From: CALGYY01 sp963678485
GTDB taxonomy: Bacteria > Bacteroidota > Bacteroidia > Bacteroidales > CAIWKO01
Direction: 5' to 3'
NCBI GenBank assembly: GCA_963678485.1
Contig: OY782882.1
Coordinates: 4,774,001 to 4,838,000, forward strand
Length of the DNA: 64,000 nt
The position numbers and the translations under genes were made by a program. Positions 34,034 to 44,023 of this stretch are shown here, one piece after another. The first letter of the stretch is position 1. Each line of letters opens with the position of its first letter. The notes beneath the pieces were generated by a model. The model saw only the letters and a program-made list of their open reading frames with translations. It was not told the origin of the DNA and did not search any database.

Positions 34034-37000
34034 TTATTTAACCATTTTATATACTAATTTTTCATTGCTGTAAAGATATACAGTGATGAAATACACGCCA
34101 GATGAAAGCTCCGTAGTATTTATCATCGTTTCACCATCTACCTTTTTTGCAATTAGAATTTGTCCAGCAACATTCGTTACTTCTATTGAAGTGACATTTT
34201 CTGCTTTACTCAAATAAACACGATCAGTAAACGGATTTGGAAAAACTGACAACACCTTGTTGCTGATTTCATTCAACCCTGATACTGGCGAAATTGACGC
34301 AAGTGTCGTTGGGGCTCCAACAAGTGATAGCGTATAATTGCCGTCATCTGTACCCGAAATTGATGTGGATGAGCCAAGTGATACCAAAATATTTGTGGCA
34401 ATCCCCGCCGATGCAAATTCTGCAACAGGATTTAATACCACGTCTTCACTTGGAACAACACCAATCAGAGTCAAACTATTCGTCAGAATGGTAGCGTCCG
34501 TTGTTCCGTCATATTCCTTATCCGAAGCGGTAAACGATCCGCCTATGGTCAGCTCTTTAGCTGTAATATCTGCTGTCAATCCAGTCGGCTGGGTTAAAGA
34601 ATAGTTGCTGATATCATCTCCGCTTAATGTAATATTCGCAATGCTTACACCAATCCCAAGTCCTATGTTCTGATCCGCAAAGGTTCCGGTGGTGGGCATT
34701 GCTGCGGCAACATCGTCGGGCGAAATAACACCATCAAGCATTCCGCCGCTCAGACTTGCATCGGTATTCCCGTCATAGTCTTTGTTCGATGCAGTGAGTC
34801 CGGTAATTGTAATAACTTTAGTCGTTATTTCCCCAGTGGTTAAAACAGAAGCCACAGGTGCAAGATAATCTGCGATATCCGTTCCACTCAGGTCATAAGT
34901 CACGGTAACTGTTTTTCCCGTTCCCACATCTTTTGTATCAAATAACGCAGATACAATATTTACGGTAACATCGTCCCCGCCTGCAATGCCGGTAACGCTA
35001 CCCATGGTGGTAACAGAGACAGCATTGTCGGTTCCGTCATACTCTTTGCTTGTCAACGTTGGTGCTGCAATGGTTAGCTGCACCCTACCAGTTGTAAATA
35101 CAACATCGTCGCCATAGCTGGTACCGGAAGTATTCGTCACATAAGCCCTTGCATAATAGGTGGTATTGGCAATTAAACCATTCATAGCTGCTGTATAAGC
35201 ACCGGCAGTGGAAGTCGCTCCATTATCGGTATAGTCATCCAGCAAAGTTGGTGTACCGCTGGTATTCCAGCATACACCATGCGCAAGAGGACTGGAATCA
35301 CCAAAATCACCAATGGTTCCGTTTCCGGTGGCGGAATTGACACCAATCCCGCTGACTGCCTGTGTTGTCACAACAGCCAGTTCACCAATATTTAGAATGG
35401 TAATAGTGAAGACTTTTTCAAACCATAAACTTCCCTGATCTGTTGTGCGAATTCGAATTGAATAACTGCTCTTCGTTTCAAAGTCCGGGCTGTTGGTGAT
35501 ATTCAAATTACTTCCGCTGATGTTGAAGGCGGCATTATCAGTACTGCCTGTGCCAGCAACCAAAGTATAAGTAAAGGTATTGCCAGCGTCTGGATCTGTG
35601 GAGGTAAAGTTCCCTATCGTTGAGTTTGCAAGAACATTTTCGTTTACAGAAGTTGATGATAAGGCAATATCAGTTGGTGTTTCATTCACATCGAGCACCG
35701 TAATAGTAAATACTTTTTCAAACCATAAACTTCCCTGATCAGTTGAGCGAATGCGAATTGAATAACTGCTCTTCGTTTCAAAGTCCGGGCTGTTGGTGAT
35801 ATTCAAATTACTTCCGCTGATGTTGAAGGCGGCATTATCAGTACTGCCTGTGCCAGCAACCAAAGTATAAGTAAAGGTATTGCCAGCGTCTGGATCTGTG
35901 GAGGTAAAGTTCCCTATCGTTGAGTTTGCAAGAACATTTTCGTTTACAGAAGTTGATGATAAGGCAATATCAGTTGGAGTTTCATTCACATTGAGCACTG
36001 TAATAGTAAATACTTTTTCAAACCATAAACTTCCCTGATCTGTTGTGCGAATGCGGATTGAATAACTGCTCTTTATTTCAAAGTCTGGGCTATTGGTGAT
36101 ATTCAGATTACTTCCGCTGATGTTGAAGGCTGCATTATCAGTGCTTCCTGTGCCGGCAACCAATGTATAAGTAAAGGTATTGCCAGCGTCCGGATCTGTG
36201 GAGGTAAAGTTCCCTATCGTTGAGTTTGCAAGAACATTTTCGTTTACAGAAGTTGATGATAAGGCAATATCAGTTGGTGTTTCATTCACACTGAGGACTG
36301 TAATAGTAAATACTTTTTCAAACCATAAACTTCCCTGATCTGTTGTGCGAATTCGAATTGAATAACTGCTCTTTGTTTCAAAGTCCGGGCTATTGGTGAT
36401 ATTCAAATTACTTCCGCTGATGTTGAAGGCTGCATTATCAGTGCTTCCTGTGCCGGCAACCAATGTATAAGTAAAGGTATTGCCAGCGTCTGGATCTGTG
36501 GAGGTAAAGTTCCCTATCGTTGAGTTTGCAAGAACATTTTCGTTTACAGAAGTTGATGATAAGGCAATATCAGTTGGTGTTTCATTCACATTAAGCACTG
36601 TAATAGTAAATACTTTTTCAAACCATAAACTTCCCTGATCAGTCGTACGAATGCGGATTGAATAACTGCTCTTTATTTCAAAGTCTGGGCTATTGGTGAT
36701 ATTCAGATTACTTCCGCTGATGTTGAAGGCTGCATTATCAGTGCTTCCTGTGCCGGCAACCAATGTATAAGTAAAAGTATTGCCAGCATCAGGATCAGTT
36801 GTGGAAAACACTCCAACATTTGCATTTGCCAACACATTTTCATTAACTGAGGTTGCGGTTAATGAAATATCCGTAGGCGCACTGTTAGGGACCACCGCAC
36901 CATACTCATACGCTCCTTTATCCACATTTCCAGCTCTACCAAAGCCACGTTGGTCGGTTGTTGGCACGGCAACAGTACCATTAGCTGTTGCATTACCATT

Positions 37001-38092
37001 ATTTATTGCAATACTTGAAGCATTTAATGCTAAGGTAGGTGTTCCTACCACGGTACTATTGGCTGACAAGGTAGCACTCAGATTCAGATTAACCTGATCA
37101 CCAGTTACAGTTCCTGTTCCAGTTAATGTTGGTGAATTATGAAATTCAATAATATTATAGCCATTATCGTTGGTAGTTCCGCCATAGGCATCATCATAGT
37201 CCGCAGCAGCTGGTGTAGACGAACTTGTATTATTTGCCATTATTGTATTTTTCAAATACAGAATACCGTGCACACCCCCAGAATTCCCACTAACGCTCAT
37301 TGCAGCACCTTCAGCATAACACGAATTGTATGCAAACGTACAATTCGTAACATAGTGAACGCCATAGGAAGTACTAATTCCTCCGCCATAATTTGCACCC
37401 GTATTATAGCAAATCGTAGAATTCGATATATTAATTCCGTATGTTTTATCACTGCTGGTCTGAAGGTTAATAGCTCCAGATGCGTAACCAGTTGAAGATG
37501 GATTGTAGGAATTATTTGATATAGTTGAATTTGTAATAATCAAGTTTGTATAAGCTGCTTCAATCGCGAAGCCTTGACGTGCCTGATTATTATGGATGTA
37601 ACAATTCATTATGGTAACTGTAGCCCAGCTTGAATTAATAGCACCACCATCATTCGAACTCGACAAATAGCCATTTTTAATCTCCAAATTTTTAATAGTA
37701 ACAGTAAAACCAGTTTCTGCAGAAGTTCCATTGCTAATTGTAAATATTCGACTATAATTACCACCAGCACTCGCCGCCGCCTGAACCACTGTCTTGTCGG
37801 CTCCCTGCCCTTGAATAGTCAGATTTTTTGCTATAGTATAACCAGAAGTGACTGCATCCCCCGTTTCATCTGTATCTGTCCATGTAAAAGTTCCGGTCAG
37901 ATCCAAAATATCACCTGCAATTGCCATATTGTAACCCTTGCCAAATGACCGGTAGGGACTTCCTGGCGTGCCATTTCCTGTAGCATCATTTCCTGAGGTA
38001 CTGTTAATGTAAATTGTTGTTTGGGCATCTGCCATACCACCAAAAAAAAGTAATCCAACAGTCAAAATCAGAATTGTAACAGCCTTTTTCAT
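34034..38092 (-). CDS. Large T9SS surface protein: beta-helix, cadherin-like repeats, YDG domains
   Basis: The 1352-aa product has a signal peptide (MKKAVTILILTVGLLFFGG, cleavage near ADAQ). A right-handed beta-helix/choice-of-anchor Q region at about 25-395 starts with IYINSTSGNDATGNGTPGSP. Five cadherin-like repeats of 100 aa follow at about 404-904 (SVNENVLANSTIGNF, DPDAGNTFTYTLV, DFETKSSYSIRIR). Then come a fibronectin-like segment, three YDG-type domains (KEYDGT, KDYDGNTDA, KEYDGTTDA; about 1000-1275) and a type A sorting domain from about 1285 (VFPNPFTDRVYLSK, ELSSGVYFITVY). Cadherin-like repeats usually bind calcium and mediate adhesion. Four of the five repeats are nearly identical at DNA level. 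It is likely a cell-surface adhesin. Confidence 0.92.
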   Translation of the reverse strand: MKKAVTILILTVGLLFFGGMADAQTTIYINSTSGNDATGNGTPGSPYRSFGKGYNMAIAGDILDLTGTFTWTDTDETGDAVTSGYTIAKNLTIQGQGADKTVVQAAASAGGNYSRIFTISNGTSAETGFTVTIKNLEIKNGYLSSSNDGGAINSSWATVTIMNCYIHNNQARQGFAIEAAYTNLIITNSTISNNSYNPSSTGYASGAINLQTSSDKTYGINISNSTICYNTGANYGGGISTSYGVHYVTNCTFAYNSCYAEGAAMSVSGNSGGVHGILYLKNTIMANNTSSSTPAAADYDDAYGGTTNDNGYNIIEFHNSPTLTGTGTVTGDQVNLNLSATLSANSTVVGTPTLALNASSIAINNGNATANGTVAVPTTDQRGFGRAGNVDKGAYEYGAVVPNSAPTDISLTATSVNENVLANANVGVFSTTDPDAGNTFTYTLVAGTGSTDNAAFNISGSNLNITNSPDFEIKSSYSIRIRTTDQGSLWFEKVFTITVLNVNETPTDIALSSTSVNENVLANSTIGNFTSTDPDAGNTFTYTLVAGTGSTDNAAFNISGSNLNITNSPDFETKSSYSIRIRTTDQGSLWFEKVFTITVLSVNETPTDIALSSTSVNENVLANSTIGNFTSTDPDAGNTFTYTLVAGTGSTDNAAFNISGSNLNITNSPDFEIKSSYSIRIRTTDQGSLWFEKVFTITVLNVNETPTDIALSSTSVNENVLANSTIGNFTSTDPDAGNTFTYTLVAGTGSTDNAAFNISGSNLNITNSPDFETKSSYSIRIRSTDQGSLWFEKVFTITVLDVNETPTDIALSSTSVNENVLANSTIGNFTSTDPDAGNTFTYTLVAGTGSTDNAAFNISGSNLNITNSPDFETKSSYSIRIRTTDQGSLWFEKVFTITILNIGELAVVTTQAVSGIGVNSATGNGTIGDFGDSSPLAHGVCWNTSGTPTLLDDYTDNGATSTAGAYTAAMNGLIANTTYYARAYVTNTSGTSYGDDVVFTTGRVQLTIAAPTLTSKEYDGTDNAVSVTTMGSVTGIAGGDDVTVNIVSALFDTKDVGTGKTVTVTYDLSGTDIADYLAPVASVLTTGEITTKVITITGLTASNKDYDGNTDASLSGGMLDGVISPDDVAAAMPTTGTFADQNIGLGIGVSIANITLSGDDISNYSLTQPTGLTADITAKELTIGGSFTASDKEYDGTTDATILTNSLTLIGVVPSEDVVLNPVAEFASAGIATNILVSLGSSTSISGTDDGNYTLSLVGAPTTLASISPVSGLNEISNKVLSVFPNPFTDRVYLSKAENVTSIEVTNVAGQILIAKKVDGETMINTTELSSGVYFITVYLYSNEKLVYKMVK
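35390..36890 (-). repeat. Five tandem 300-bp cadherin-like coding repeats
   Basis: The DNA repeats with a 300-bp period; long blocks between 35400 and 36780 are identical or differ by a few bases (for example the CATTTTCGTTTACAGAAG block). The outermost copy, at 36780-36890, encodes the N-terminal repeat and is more diverged. The pattern suggests recent homogenisation. Confidence 0.9.
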
Positions 38093-38170
38093 ATGAATGA
38101 TTGTTAATTATTATAAAAATTCAACTATTTGTCAATGAAGATTTTATAAAAAAAACCTATAATTACACAT

Positions 38171-38178
38171 CAAATATA
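38171..38178 (-). promoter_or_regulatory. -7 promoter element TATATTTG upstream of the 1352-aa gene
   Basis: A minus-strand TAnnTTTG match 78 bases before the ATG at 38092. No matching -33 element at the usual spacing. Confidence 0.4.
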
Positions 38179-38370
38179 GATATTTTTTAACAATACAGAT
38201 ATTAATTCTGTATATAGCTTCTTACGCTTTTGCTTTCATGAACATCATGTAAGGCATGTGGACTTTCCATGGTGAAATTTACATATAGAGAGTTAAGAAC
38301 TAGTGGAAATCTCATTATAACGTTACAATTAGCAGCTTTTTCCAACCTAATCGTATCAATAATTCCTGAT

Positions 38371-39201
38371 TCAGAGTTTTATTGAATTAATTAAAATAAA
38401 GGGAATACTTAATTTAAGCCCTCCAAGCATTGTAGCCTGCTTGTTTAATCCTGATTCAATTTCAGCAAATACCTCTGCAACCATATAACCAGGTAATAAT
38501 TTGATCCATGCATCCATAAAGGCCAAACGTATGAAATGATGATTCAACATCGCAGTCCCACTGGCAAATTTGTAATTAAACTGATCTTGTACTAAGTCCT
38601 TAATTAAAAACCCGTTTTGTCGAAGCTTTGAAATGATGGTATCAACAGCAGGTCGCTTATCCGAAATATGTTGACGCATCCGAATAATTGCATCATCCAT
38701 ATGATGTTCAGATAAAACCCGCTCAAATTGGCAATAAAATTCATGCATAGTTAAATCTGTATTCATGGTAAGGACGAACTGTCCTTCCTTCCTGATAACC
38801 CGTGAACACTCTGATAACACTTTATCAACATCATTCACATTGTTTATCCCATTATTGCTCGTAATCAAATCAACTGAATCCATCTCCAATGGGATATCTT
38901 CTGCCACACCTTCGATCAACCTTATGTTGGTCAACCCATATTGCTCGATCTTTCTGTTTACACGCTCAAATGCGTCCTTCCATGGATCAATCCCATAAAC
39001 CAGCGAACCATTGTCAAGTCTGGCTGCTATTTCAGTCAATGGAAAACCAGTTCCAAATCCGATATCCAGCGCAGTAATATTTGCTCTGTAATCAATAAAG
39101 TCAAGTAGTTTTAATCCAAAGGGAGCTGACCAAAATGGCAATTCATCAAAAACATCAATCTGCGCTTTAGCATCAGAATCATTGTTTAAATACTTTTCCA
39201 T
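38371..39201 (-). CDS. Class I SAM-dependent methyltransferase
   Basis: The 276-aa product carries the SAM-binding motif LDIGFGTGFPLTEIA near residue 45 and the acidic second motif YGIDPWKDA near residue 70. A post-motif segment reads GVAEDIPLEMDSVDLITSNNGINNV, followed by LSECSRVIRKEGQFVLT, as in the Methyltransf_11/25 families (UbiE-like small-molecule methyltransferases). The C-terminal third is a variable substrate cap. It lies 41 bases downstream of the M1 peptidase stop on the same strand, so the two may share a transcript. The substrate cannot be inferred. Confidence 0.88.
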   Translation of the reverse strand: MEKYLNNDSDAKAQIDVFDELPFWSAPFGLKLLDFIDYRANITALDIGFGTGFPLTEIAARLDNGSLVYGIDPWKDAFERVNRKIEQYGLTNIRLIEGVAEDIPLEMDSVDLITSNNGINNVNDVDKVLSECSRVIRKEGQFVLTMNTDLTMHEFYCQFERVLSEHHMDDAIIRMRQHISDKRPAVDTIISKLRQNGFLIKDLVQDQFNYKFASGTAMLNHHFIRLAFMDAWIKLLPGYMVAEVFAEIESGLNKQATMLGGLKLSIPFILINSIKL

Positions 39202-39242
39202 AATTCCTTGTTTGAAATTGCAGGATTGAACAGAAACAACGA

Positions 39243-41141
39243 CTATTTCACCACTGTGTACTCATTATCCTTTCTGTTGGCATCAGGAATAATATCGGTA
39301 CTTAATCTGATCCTTGTTATTGATTCAGCTGAATCAAAGGTCAGTTTGATTTCTTTCTGCGCCCCTATCCAGCGGCTGGCAGGTTCAGTGATTGTTTTTA
39401 TCAGGGTTTCGTTGTTATAAAACGAAACAACGACTGGCAAAGGCAAATCACCCTTATTGCTGATGGTTACTGTCCATTGCTGCCCTTTTTTAATCACATT
39501 GGTGATAGCAAGATCAGGTATGCCACCATTTTGATAATACCAGGACTGCCAAAACCAATTCAAATCCTGCTTCGAAACATCACTAAACGTATTGAAATAA
39601 TCAATGGGCGTAGGATGCTTATATTTCCATCGTTCCATAAAGGTAAGCAGACACTTTTTAAACAATTCAGGGCCTAACTGCATTTCAAGCATTCTAAGAG
39701 CCTGCTCTGTTTTTGCATAATTCAAATAGAAATAGATTTTCGCATCCAGATAATGCGTTGGAGTAATTACCGCAGGCTCATCTTCTAATCCTGCATAGGC
39801 TGAAAATGCGCTTGTATTATATTTCGCTATATTCAAATCAGGCGACAGCAGACTTTGCACCTTTTCAGGCATAAACACAACAAGTCCTTCGTCCATCCAT
39901 CCATTTTTTGTTTCATTGGTGCCAACATAAAATGGGAAATATGCATGTGCAATTTCGTGAGAATTGGCATACACCGTCATACCGTAATCCTCTTCTGCTC
40001 CCACATTGGTCATCATGGGATATTCCATACCAAAATCACCATTATAAACCGTCAGGTAGGGAAACGGATAGGGAATTCCCGGCATGTCTTCAGATAATGA
40101 ACGAACCGTTTCCCTAGCGATTAGGGCGACTTTATCAAAATTAGCTGCATTTTTATTGTAGGCAACACCCACAATGGTTCTCCGCTTTGTATTCTTATCT
40201 ACCTCAACACTGCTAATATCCCACAAGTAATGATCGCTAATCCCGAAAGCGAAATCACTTACGTTCCGGGCTTTGTATTTCCATGTATGATTTTCGGTGA
40301 ATATCTTCCCATCCTTCAAATCCCCGTCTGTAATGACATGCACGATTTCATCAGAAATACTGGCCTTCTTATAGATTTCATAATAATTGGGCTGTATAAC
40401 TTCATTCAAATTCTGAGGCTCACCAGTGGCCCAAACCATGAAGTTTTCGGGAACCGTAATTTCAACCTCAAAATTTCCAAAGTCGTTGTAAAATTCGGCC
40501 ATTCCATTATAAGAGCGTGTGTCCCATCCATAGACATCATCATATACTGCAATCTGCGGATACCACTGACCAACAAATAAACTTGTACTATCAATGGTTC
40601 CCATTCTGATCAGCGTATGTTGTGGAAAATTAAAATCCCACTGTAATTGAATTTCCGCTTTCTGCCTTGGAGCCAATGGATTCTTTAAGTATATAATCAT
40701 GAGGGTGCCTTCTCGTTTCACCGATTCACTTTCCTTGCTTAAATCAACAAGGGTATTATTCACCATCAGGTTTTTAATAGTTACACCATCATGAATATCC
40801 CGTGGATCAATATCTACAATTGAATTACGATTGGCTCCCTTTTTAAAAATATCCTGATACAGCCTGATTACAATGGCAGTTAATGTATCAGGACTATTAT
40901 TAAAATAAACGATGCTCTCCTCACCACTTAATATTTTATTCTTAACATCAATTGATGTTTTGATAAAATAATCAGCACTGTTTTGCCAATAATTTTTCCC
41001 AGGAGCCCCATCCTTTTGCCGCGTTTGTTGCTCAAAAGCTCGAGCATTTCCTTTTGGAATAATAGGCTGGTTCTGAGCTGTGCTCAAAGATGGCAACGCT
41101 AAAATGATAAGCGCACTTAGTAATAAATTTCTTGATTTCAT
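39243..41141 (-). CDS. M1 family metallopeptidase (aminopeptidase N-like)
   Basis: The 632-aa product has a signal peptide (MKSRNLLLSALIILALPSLSTAQ). The zinc site is intact: HEIAH near residue 393 with the third ligand Glu in GWMDEG, at the HEXXH-X18-E spacing. The substrate-binding exopeptidase motif appears as GMEYPMM about 25 residues earlier. An N-terminal beta-saddle domain precedes it, and a short beta domain follows. M1 enzymes remove N-terminal residues from peptides. Export by Sec and no sorting domain suggest a periplasmic role in peptide use. It is shorter than full aminopeptidase N (about 870 aa), as is common for Bacteroidota members. Confidence 0.9.
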   Translation of the reverse strand: MKSRNLLLSALIILALPSLSTAQNQPIIPKGNARAFEQQTRQKDGAPGKNYWQNSADYFIKTSIDVKNKILSGEESIVYFNNSPDTLTAIVIRLYQDIFKKGANRNSIVDIDPRDIHDGVTIKNLMVNNTLVDLSKESESVKREGTLMIIYLKNPLAPRQKAEIQLQWDFNFPQHTLIRMGTIDSTSLFVGQWYPQIAVYDDVYGWDTRSYNGMAEFYNDFGNFEVEITVPENFMVWATGEPQNLNEVIQPNYYEIYKKASISDEIVHVITDGDLKDGKIFTENHTWKYKARNVSDFAFGISDHYLWDISSVEVDKNTKRRTIVGVAYNKNAANFDKVALIARETVRSLSEDMPGIPYPFPYLTVYNGDFGMEYPMMTNVGAEEDYGMTVYANSHEIAHAYFPFYVGTNETKNGWMDEGLVVFMPEKVQSLLSPDLNIAKYNTSAFSAYAGLEDEPAVITPTHYLDAKIYFYLNYAKTEQALRMLEMQLGPELFKKCLLTFMERWKYKHPTPIDYFNTFSDVSKQDLNWFWQSWYYQNGGIPDLAITNVIKKGQQWTVTISNKGDLPLPVVVSFYNNETLIKTITEPASRWIGAQKEIKLTFDSAESITRIRLSTDIIPDANRKDNEYTVVK

Positions 41142-41290
41142 TCAATATTTTTTAAGGCTGACCTTCGGTCAAAAATATCGAATAAATCAATATAAAACCT
41201 CCTGGCGCAGCAAAATGAAGCATACTAAGGTTTCTCCATAGCATTCAATGCAATTTCTCATATCTTCATTCATGAGAAAAGCAGCCGATG

Positions 41291-42520
41291 TTACTTAATA
41301 ACTACTGAGGACTGACATCTACTATTGCCGGATTTCAGCACCACAAAGTATTCTCCGGAAGGCCAGGACGAACAATTTACATTGACCAACTGAGGATTGC
41401 CATTTATTTGCATGCTTGTCACAATCCTGCCTGTAATATCATAAATAGTAATGATATTTTTTTCTGATGGCAATTGAGGAATTTCAATATTAATCTCTGT
41501 GGATGCAGGATCAGGATGAGTAATGATTGAAATATCGCCAGTAAGTGATTTGGTTAAACTCTTTGTTGTTGGTGTATAAACCCAAAAATCATCCAAATAG
41601 GTTCCTTCATAGCCTAAACCATTGTAAATATTATCATCAATGGTAAATCCCGAACCGGTCGCCCGCGCAATACCCCCAAAATCAGGCAGTGCAGTCCAGC
41701 TATCACTGGTAGTATTATATTCCCAAAACTGTTGTGTGCTCGCGGAAGAGTTCAACAAATACCCGGTCACAATATATCCCTTGGTTTTGGTCGACATACT
41801 ACTTAACCAACATCTTGAATCTTCGGGAAAATCATTCATCTGGGTCCATGTATCAGCAAAAGCATCATATCTCCATACATCGCCAAGAGCTGTCAATGTA
41901 CAATCATAACCAAGTCCCACATAGGCGTAGCGTTCCACACAAAATTGGAATCCGCTTTTCCTTTTAACTCCGGGAAAACTTGTTTTTTGAGTCCAGGTAT
42001 CAGTGGCGGGATTGTACTCCCAAAAATCATTGAGGAAATTCAGGTTCCCGTCGATTCCCATTCCAAAATAGCCTTTCCCGCTAAATGAGAATGCAAAGCC
42101 TCCATGACGTGGAGTGCCAGGAAAGTTATTCAGCTGTGTCCATGAATCATCGTAGCTATTATAAACCCACATGTCGTTGTATCCAGTGTAATCGCTGGGT
42201 GCGCCTGACCAATATGCTCCACTTACAAAATATGCCAGCGTATCAATAACGAATACGTGAGACATGATTCTTGTTCCGCCCGGAAAATCACCCTTCTGTG
42301 TCCAAGTATCGGTTGCCGGATCATATTCAACGACCGTCTTCGAATTAGGGCTATTTAAATAACAGCCAAAGGTGTAATAACCCTTTGTCCCAATAGAAAA
42401 ACCATTACAATATTGGCGACCCTGAAGGGGATAGCTGGCTTTTTGAGTCCATGTTCCTTGTGCACTCGACAGCAAGGGGAAAAGAACTAAAAAACAGAGT
42501 AAAAGTTTAGTTGTTCTCAT
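41291..42520 (-). CDS. Kelch-repeat secreted protein with T9SS type A sorting domain
   Basis: The 409-aa product has a signal peptide (MRTTKLLLCFLVLFPLLSSAQ). It has about six kelch-type blades, each with a pattern like FWEYNPATDTWTQKTSFPG after a Gly-rich strand (residues 25-310), giving a likely six-bladed propeller. The last 75 residues are a type A sorting domain (THPDPASTEINIEIP, IYDITGRIVTS, WPSGEYFVVLKSG). Such kelch T9SS proteins are common surface or released proteins in Bacteroidota, with mostly unknown ligands. The gene is monocistronic, with a TATATTTG element upstream. Confidence 0.9.
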   Translation of the reverse strand: MRTTKLLLCFLVLFPLLSSAQGTWTQKASYPLQGRQYCNGFSIGTKGYYTFGCYLNSPNSKTVVEYDPATDTWTQKGDFPGGTRIMSHVFVIDTLAYFVSGAYWSGAPSDYTGYNDMWVYNSYDDSWTQLNNFPGTPRHGGFAFSFSGKGYFGMGIDGNLNFLNDFWEYNPATDTWTQKTSFPGVKRKSGFQFCVERYAYVGLGYDCTLTALGDVWRYDAFADTWTQMNDFPEDSRCWLSSMSTKTKGYIVTGYLLNSSASTQQFWEYNTTSDSWTALPDFGGIARATGSGFTIDDNIYNGLGYEGTYLDDFWVYTPTTKSLTKSLTGDISIITHPDPASTEINIEIPQLPSEKNIITIYDITGRIVTSMQINGNPQLVNVNCSSWPSGEYFVVLKSGNSRCQSSVVIK

Positions 42521-42555
42521 ATTGAGTATTTTATGTTATTCTTATTACTGTCTAG

Positions 42556-42563
42556 CAAATATA
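42556..42563 (-). promoter_or_regulatory. -7 promoter element TATATTTG for the kelch gene
   Basis: A minus-strand TAnnTTTG match 35 bases before the ATG at 42520. Confidence 0.45.
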
Positions 42564-42647
42564 CAGATTTTTTAGATTAAAAGTCATTTTTATGCAAAAA
42601 AATTAATTGTGAAGCTATTAACGGTATTTCCCTTCACGACTTTCTAC

Positions 42648-43595
42648 TCATTCTTTAATGATCCTCTTAACAAATTGCCCATGATGGTTTGATTGAATAT
42701 TCAGCAGATACAGGCCAGAAGGAAACAATGAGAGATCGATTTGAATTAATTTATCGCTGACTTCAATGGTCCTCAATAATGCTCCCTGATTGTTATACAA
42801 CTGCAGACGTAACTCATCACCAAACTCATTAGCAATGAAGATTAAGCCTTGGGTAGGGTTTGGATAACACAGCAATTCGCTTGGATCAGATTCGCTAATT
42901 CCCAGATGCGTTAGATCAAACTCGCAATCCTGTCCTAAAGGATTATACATTGTAAAGGTAGAATCCTCAAAACATTTGAATTTATAGAACAACCATTCAA
43001 CGATCCCGGGTATTGAATCGCACTGATAACCTGCCGGGAAAGGATACTGAAAAGGAGCATAGGCCGTGTCAATATTGCCAAATCGCTCAACATAGGCACC
43101 TTTCAATCCGTAGGGAGAGTTGGAAGTAGGTTGTAAGGTAATCGTTCTATATGCAATCGAATTTATCACCATATGACCAGTATCAGTAACAACAACTCGT
43201 GAGGTATCGTCACACCAGCCCAGCGCATTAGTATCATCAATCACCCAACTATCACCGATGTTTGCACCAAAATTCAGCAACACAAAGAATTTTCCGTTCT
43301 TCCGATAAAAAACTGTATCACCGGAAACGTAGGTATATTGGGCATCTAGTATATTATGCCATAATAAAACCGAAACATTGGATGAATTGGTTGTAAAAGC
43401 ATACGATTCTCCTTCAATCACCTGACAATTATGACCATCTAATAAAGTATCGTTAACATAACTGTATCGATCAAAGCCATGTGCACCCACTGTCCAAAAA
43501 TCATAATGCCAAATTGCGCCTTTATCAACCCATACCTGACCAATAACATTAGAACTCAAAAATGCAATTAATAAGAATAAGTAGAGTTTTTTCAT
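42648..43595 (-). CDS. Secreted protein with T9SS type A sorting domain
   Basis: The 315-aa product has a signal peptide (MKKLYLFLLIAFLSSNVIGQ). The body resembles a family of Bacteroidota T9SS proteins that begin VWVDKGAIWHYDF and include YVSGDTVFY and GDSWVIDD segments; I know no function for it. The sorting domain covers the last 75 residues (LLCYPNPTQGLIFIAN, LYNNQGALLRTIE, FPSGLYLLNI). It follows the same order and strand as the kelch gene but has its own TATATTTG element. The T9SS protein at 49623 has a similar body layout. Confidence 0.88.
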   Translation of the reverse strand: MKKLYLFLLIAFLSSNVIGQVWVDKGAIWHYDFWTVGAHGFDRYSYVNDTLLDGHNCQVIEGESYAFTTNSSNVSVLLWHNILDAQYTYVSGDTVFYRKNGKFFVLLNFGANIGDSWVIDDTNALGWCDDTSRVVVTDTGHMVINSIAYRTITLQPTSNSPYGLKGAYVERFGNIDTAYAPFQYPFPAGYQCDSIPGIVEWLFYKFKCFEDSTFTMYNPLGQDCEFDLTHLGISESDPSELLCYPNPTQGLIFIANEFGDELRLQLYNNQGALLRTIEVSDKLIQIDLSLFPSGLYLLNIQSNHHGQFVKRIIKE

Positions 43596-43639
43596 ATGAA
43601 GTGTTTTTAATGAAGTAATTAATTCAAAGTAACATATAA

Positions 43640-43647
43640 CAAATATA
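43640..43647 (-). promoter_or_regulatory. -7 promoter element TATATTTG
   Basis: A minus-strand TAnnTTTG match 44 bases before the ATG at 43595. Confidence 0.45.
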
Positions 43648-44014
43648 CAAAAAACATCATATTATAACACACCCATATAAATATTTAACAACTTTTACTT
43701 TGTTTATATCTGAAATACAACTTACGCCTTTTATTTGGAAGGCAATTCTGGTTGCAAAATCAATTGAAATCATACCGAACCTTAAGCATGATTTTATGCG
43801 ATGGATTTGTAGTATTCGAAACGCTTCGGACTACTCTTATAAATAAGAAAGCTGCCTATTTACAATCCCAAACCCAATAAGCTTTTTAATAAAATCACGG
43901 GGCAAATCCGGCACCACTGATTCGATTGAAAGACATCATAACGAAAACCGCATGGTTTCCCTCACCTACCAATGCCTCACTGCCTTATAAACTAATTCAC
44001 TAATCAACCATTTA
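43648..44014. other. 370 bp intergenic stretch left of the MITE-like element
   Basis: No open frame, RNA gene or repeat that I can support. AT-rich. Confidence 0.4.
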
Positions 44015-44023
44015 ACTAGTTAG

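Noticed and set aside
23386..36890. Regular repeats that at a glance could suggest CRISPR arrays
   Set aside because: Periods of 246 and 300 bp lie within open reading frames and no unique short spacers alternate with identical short repeats.
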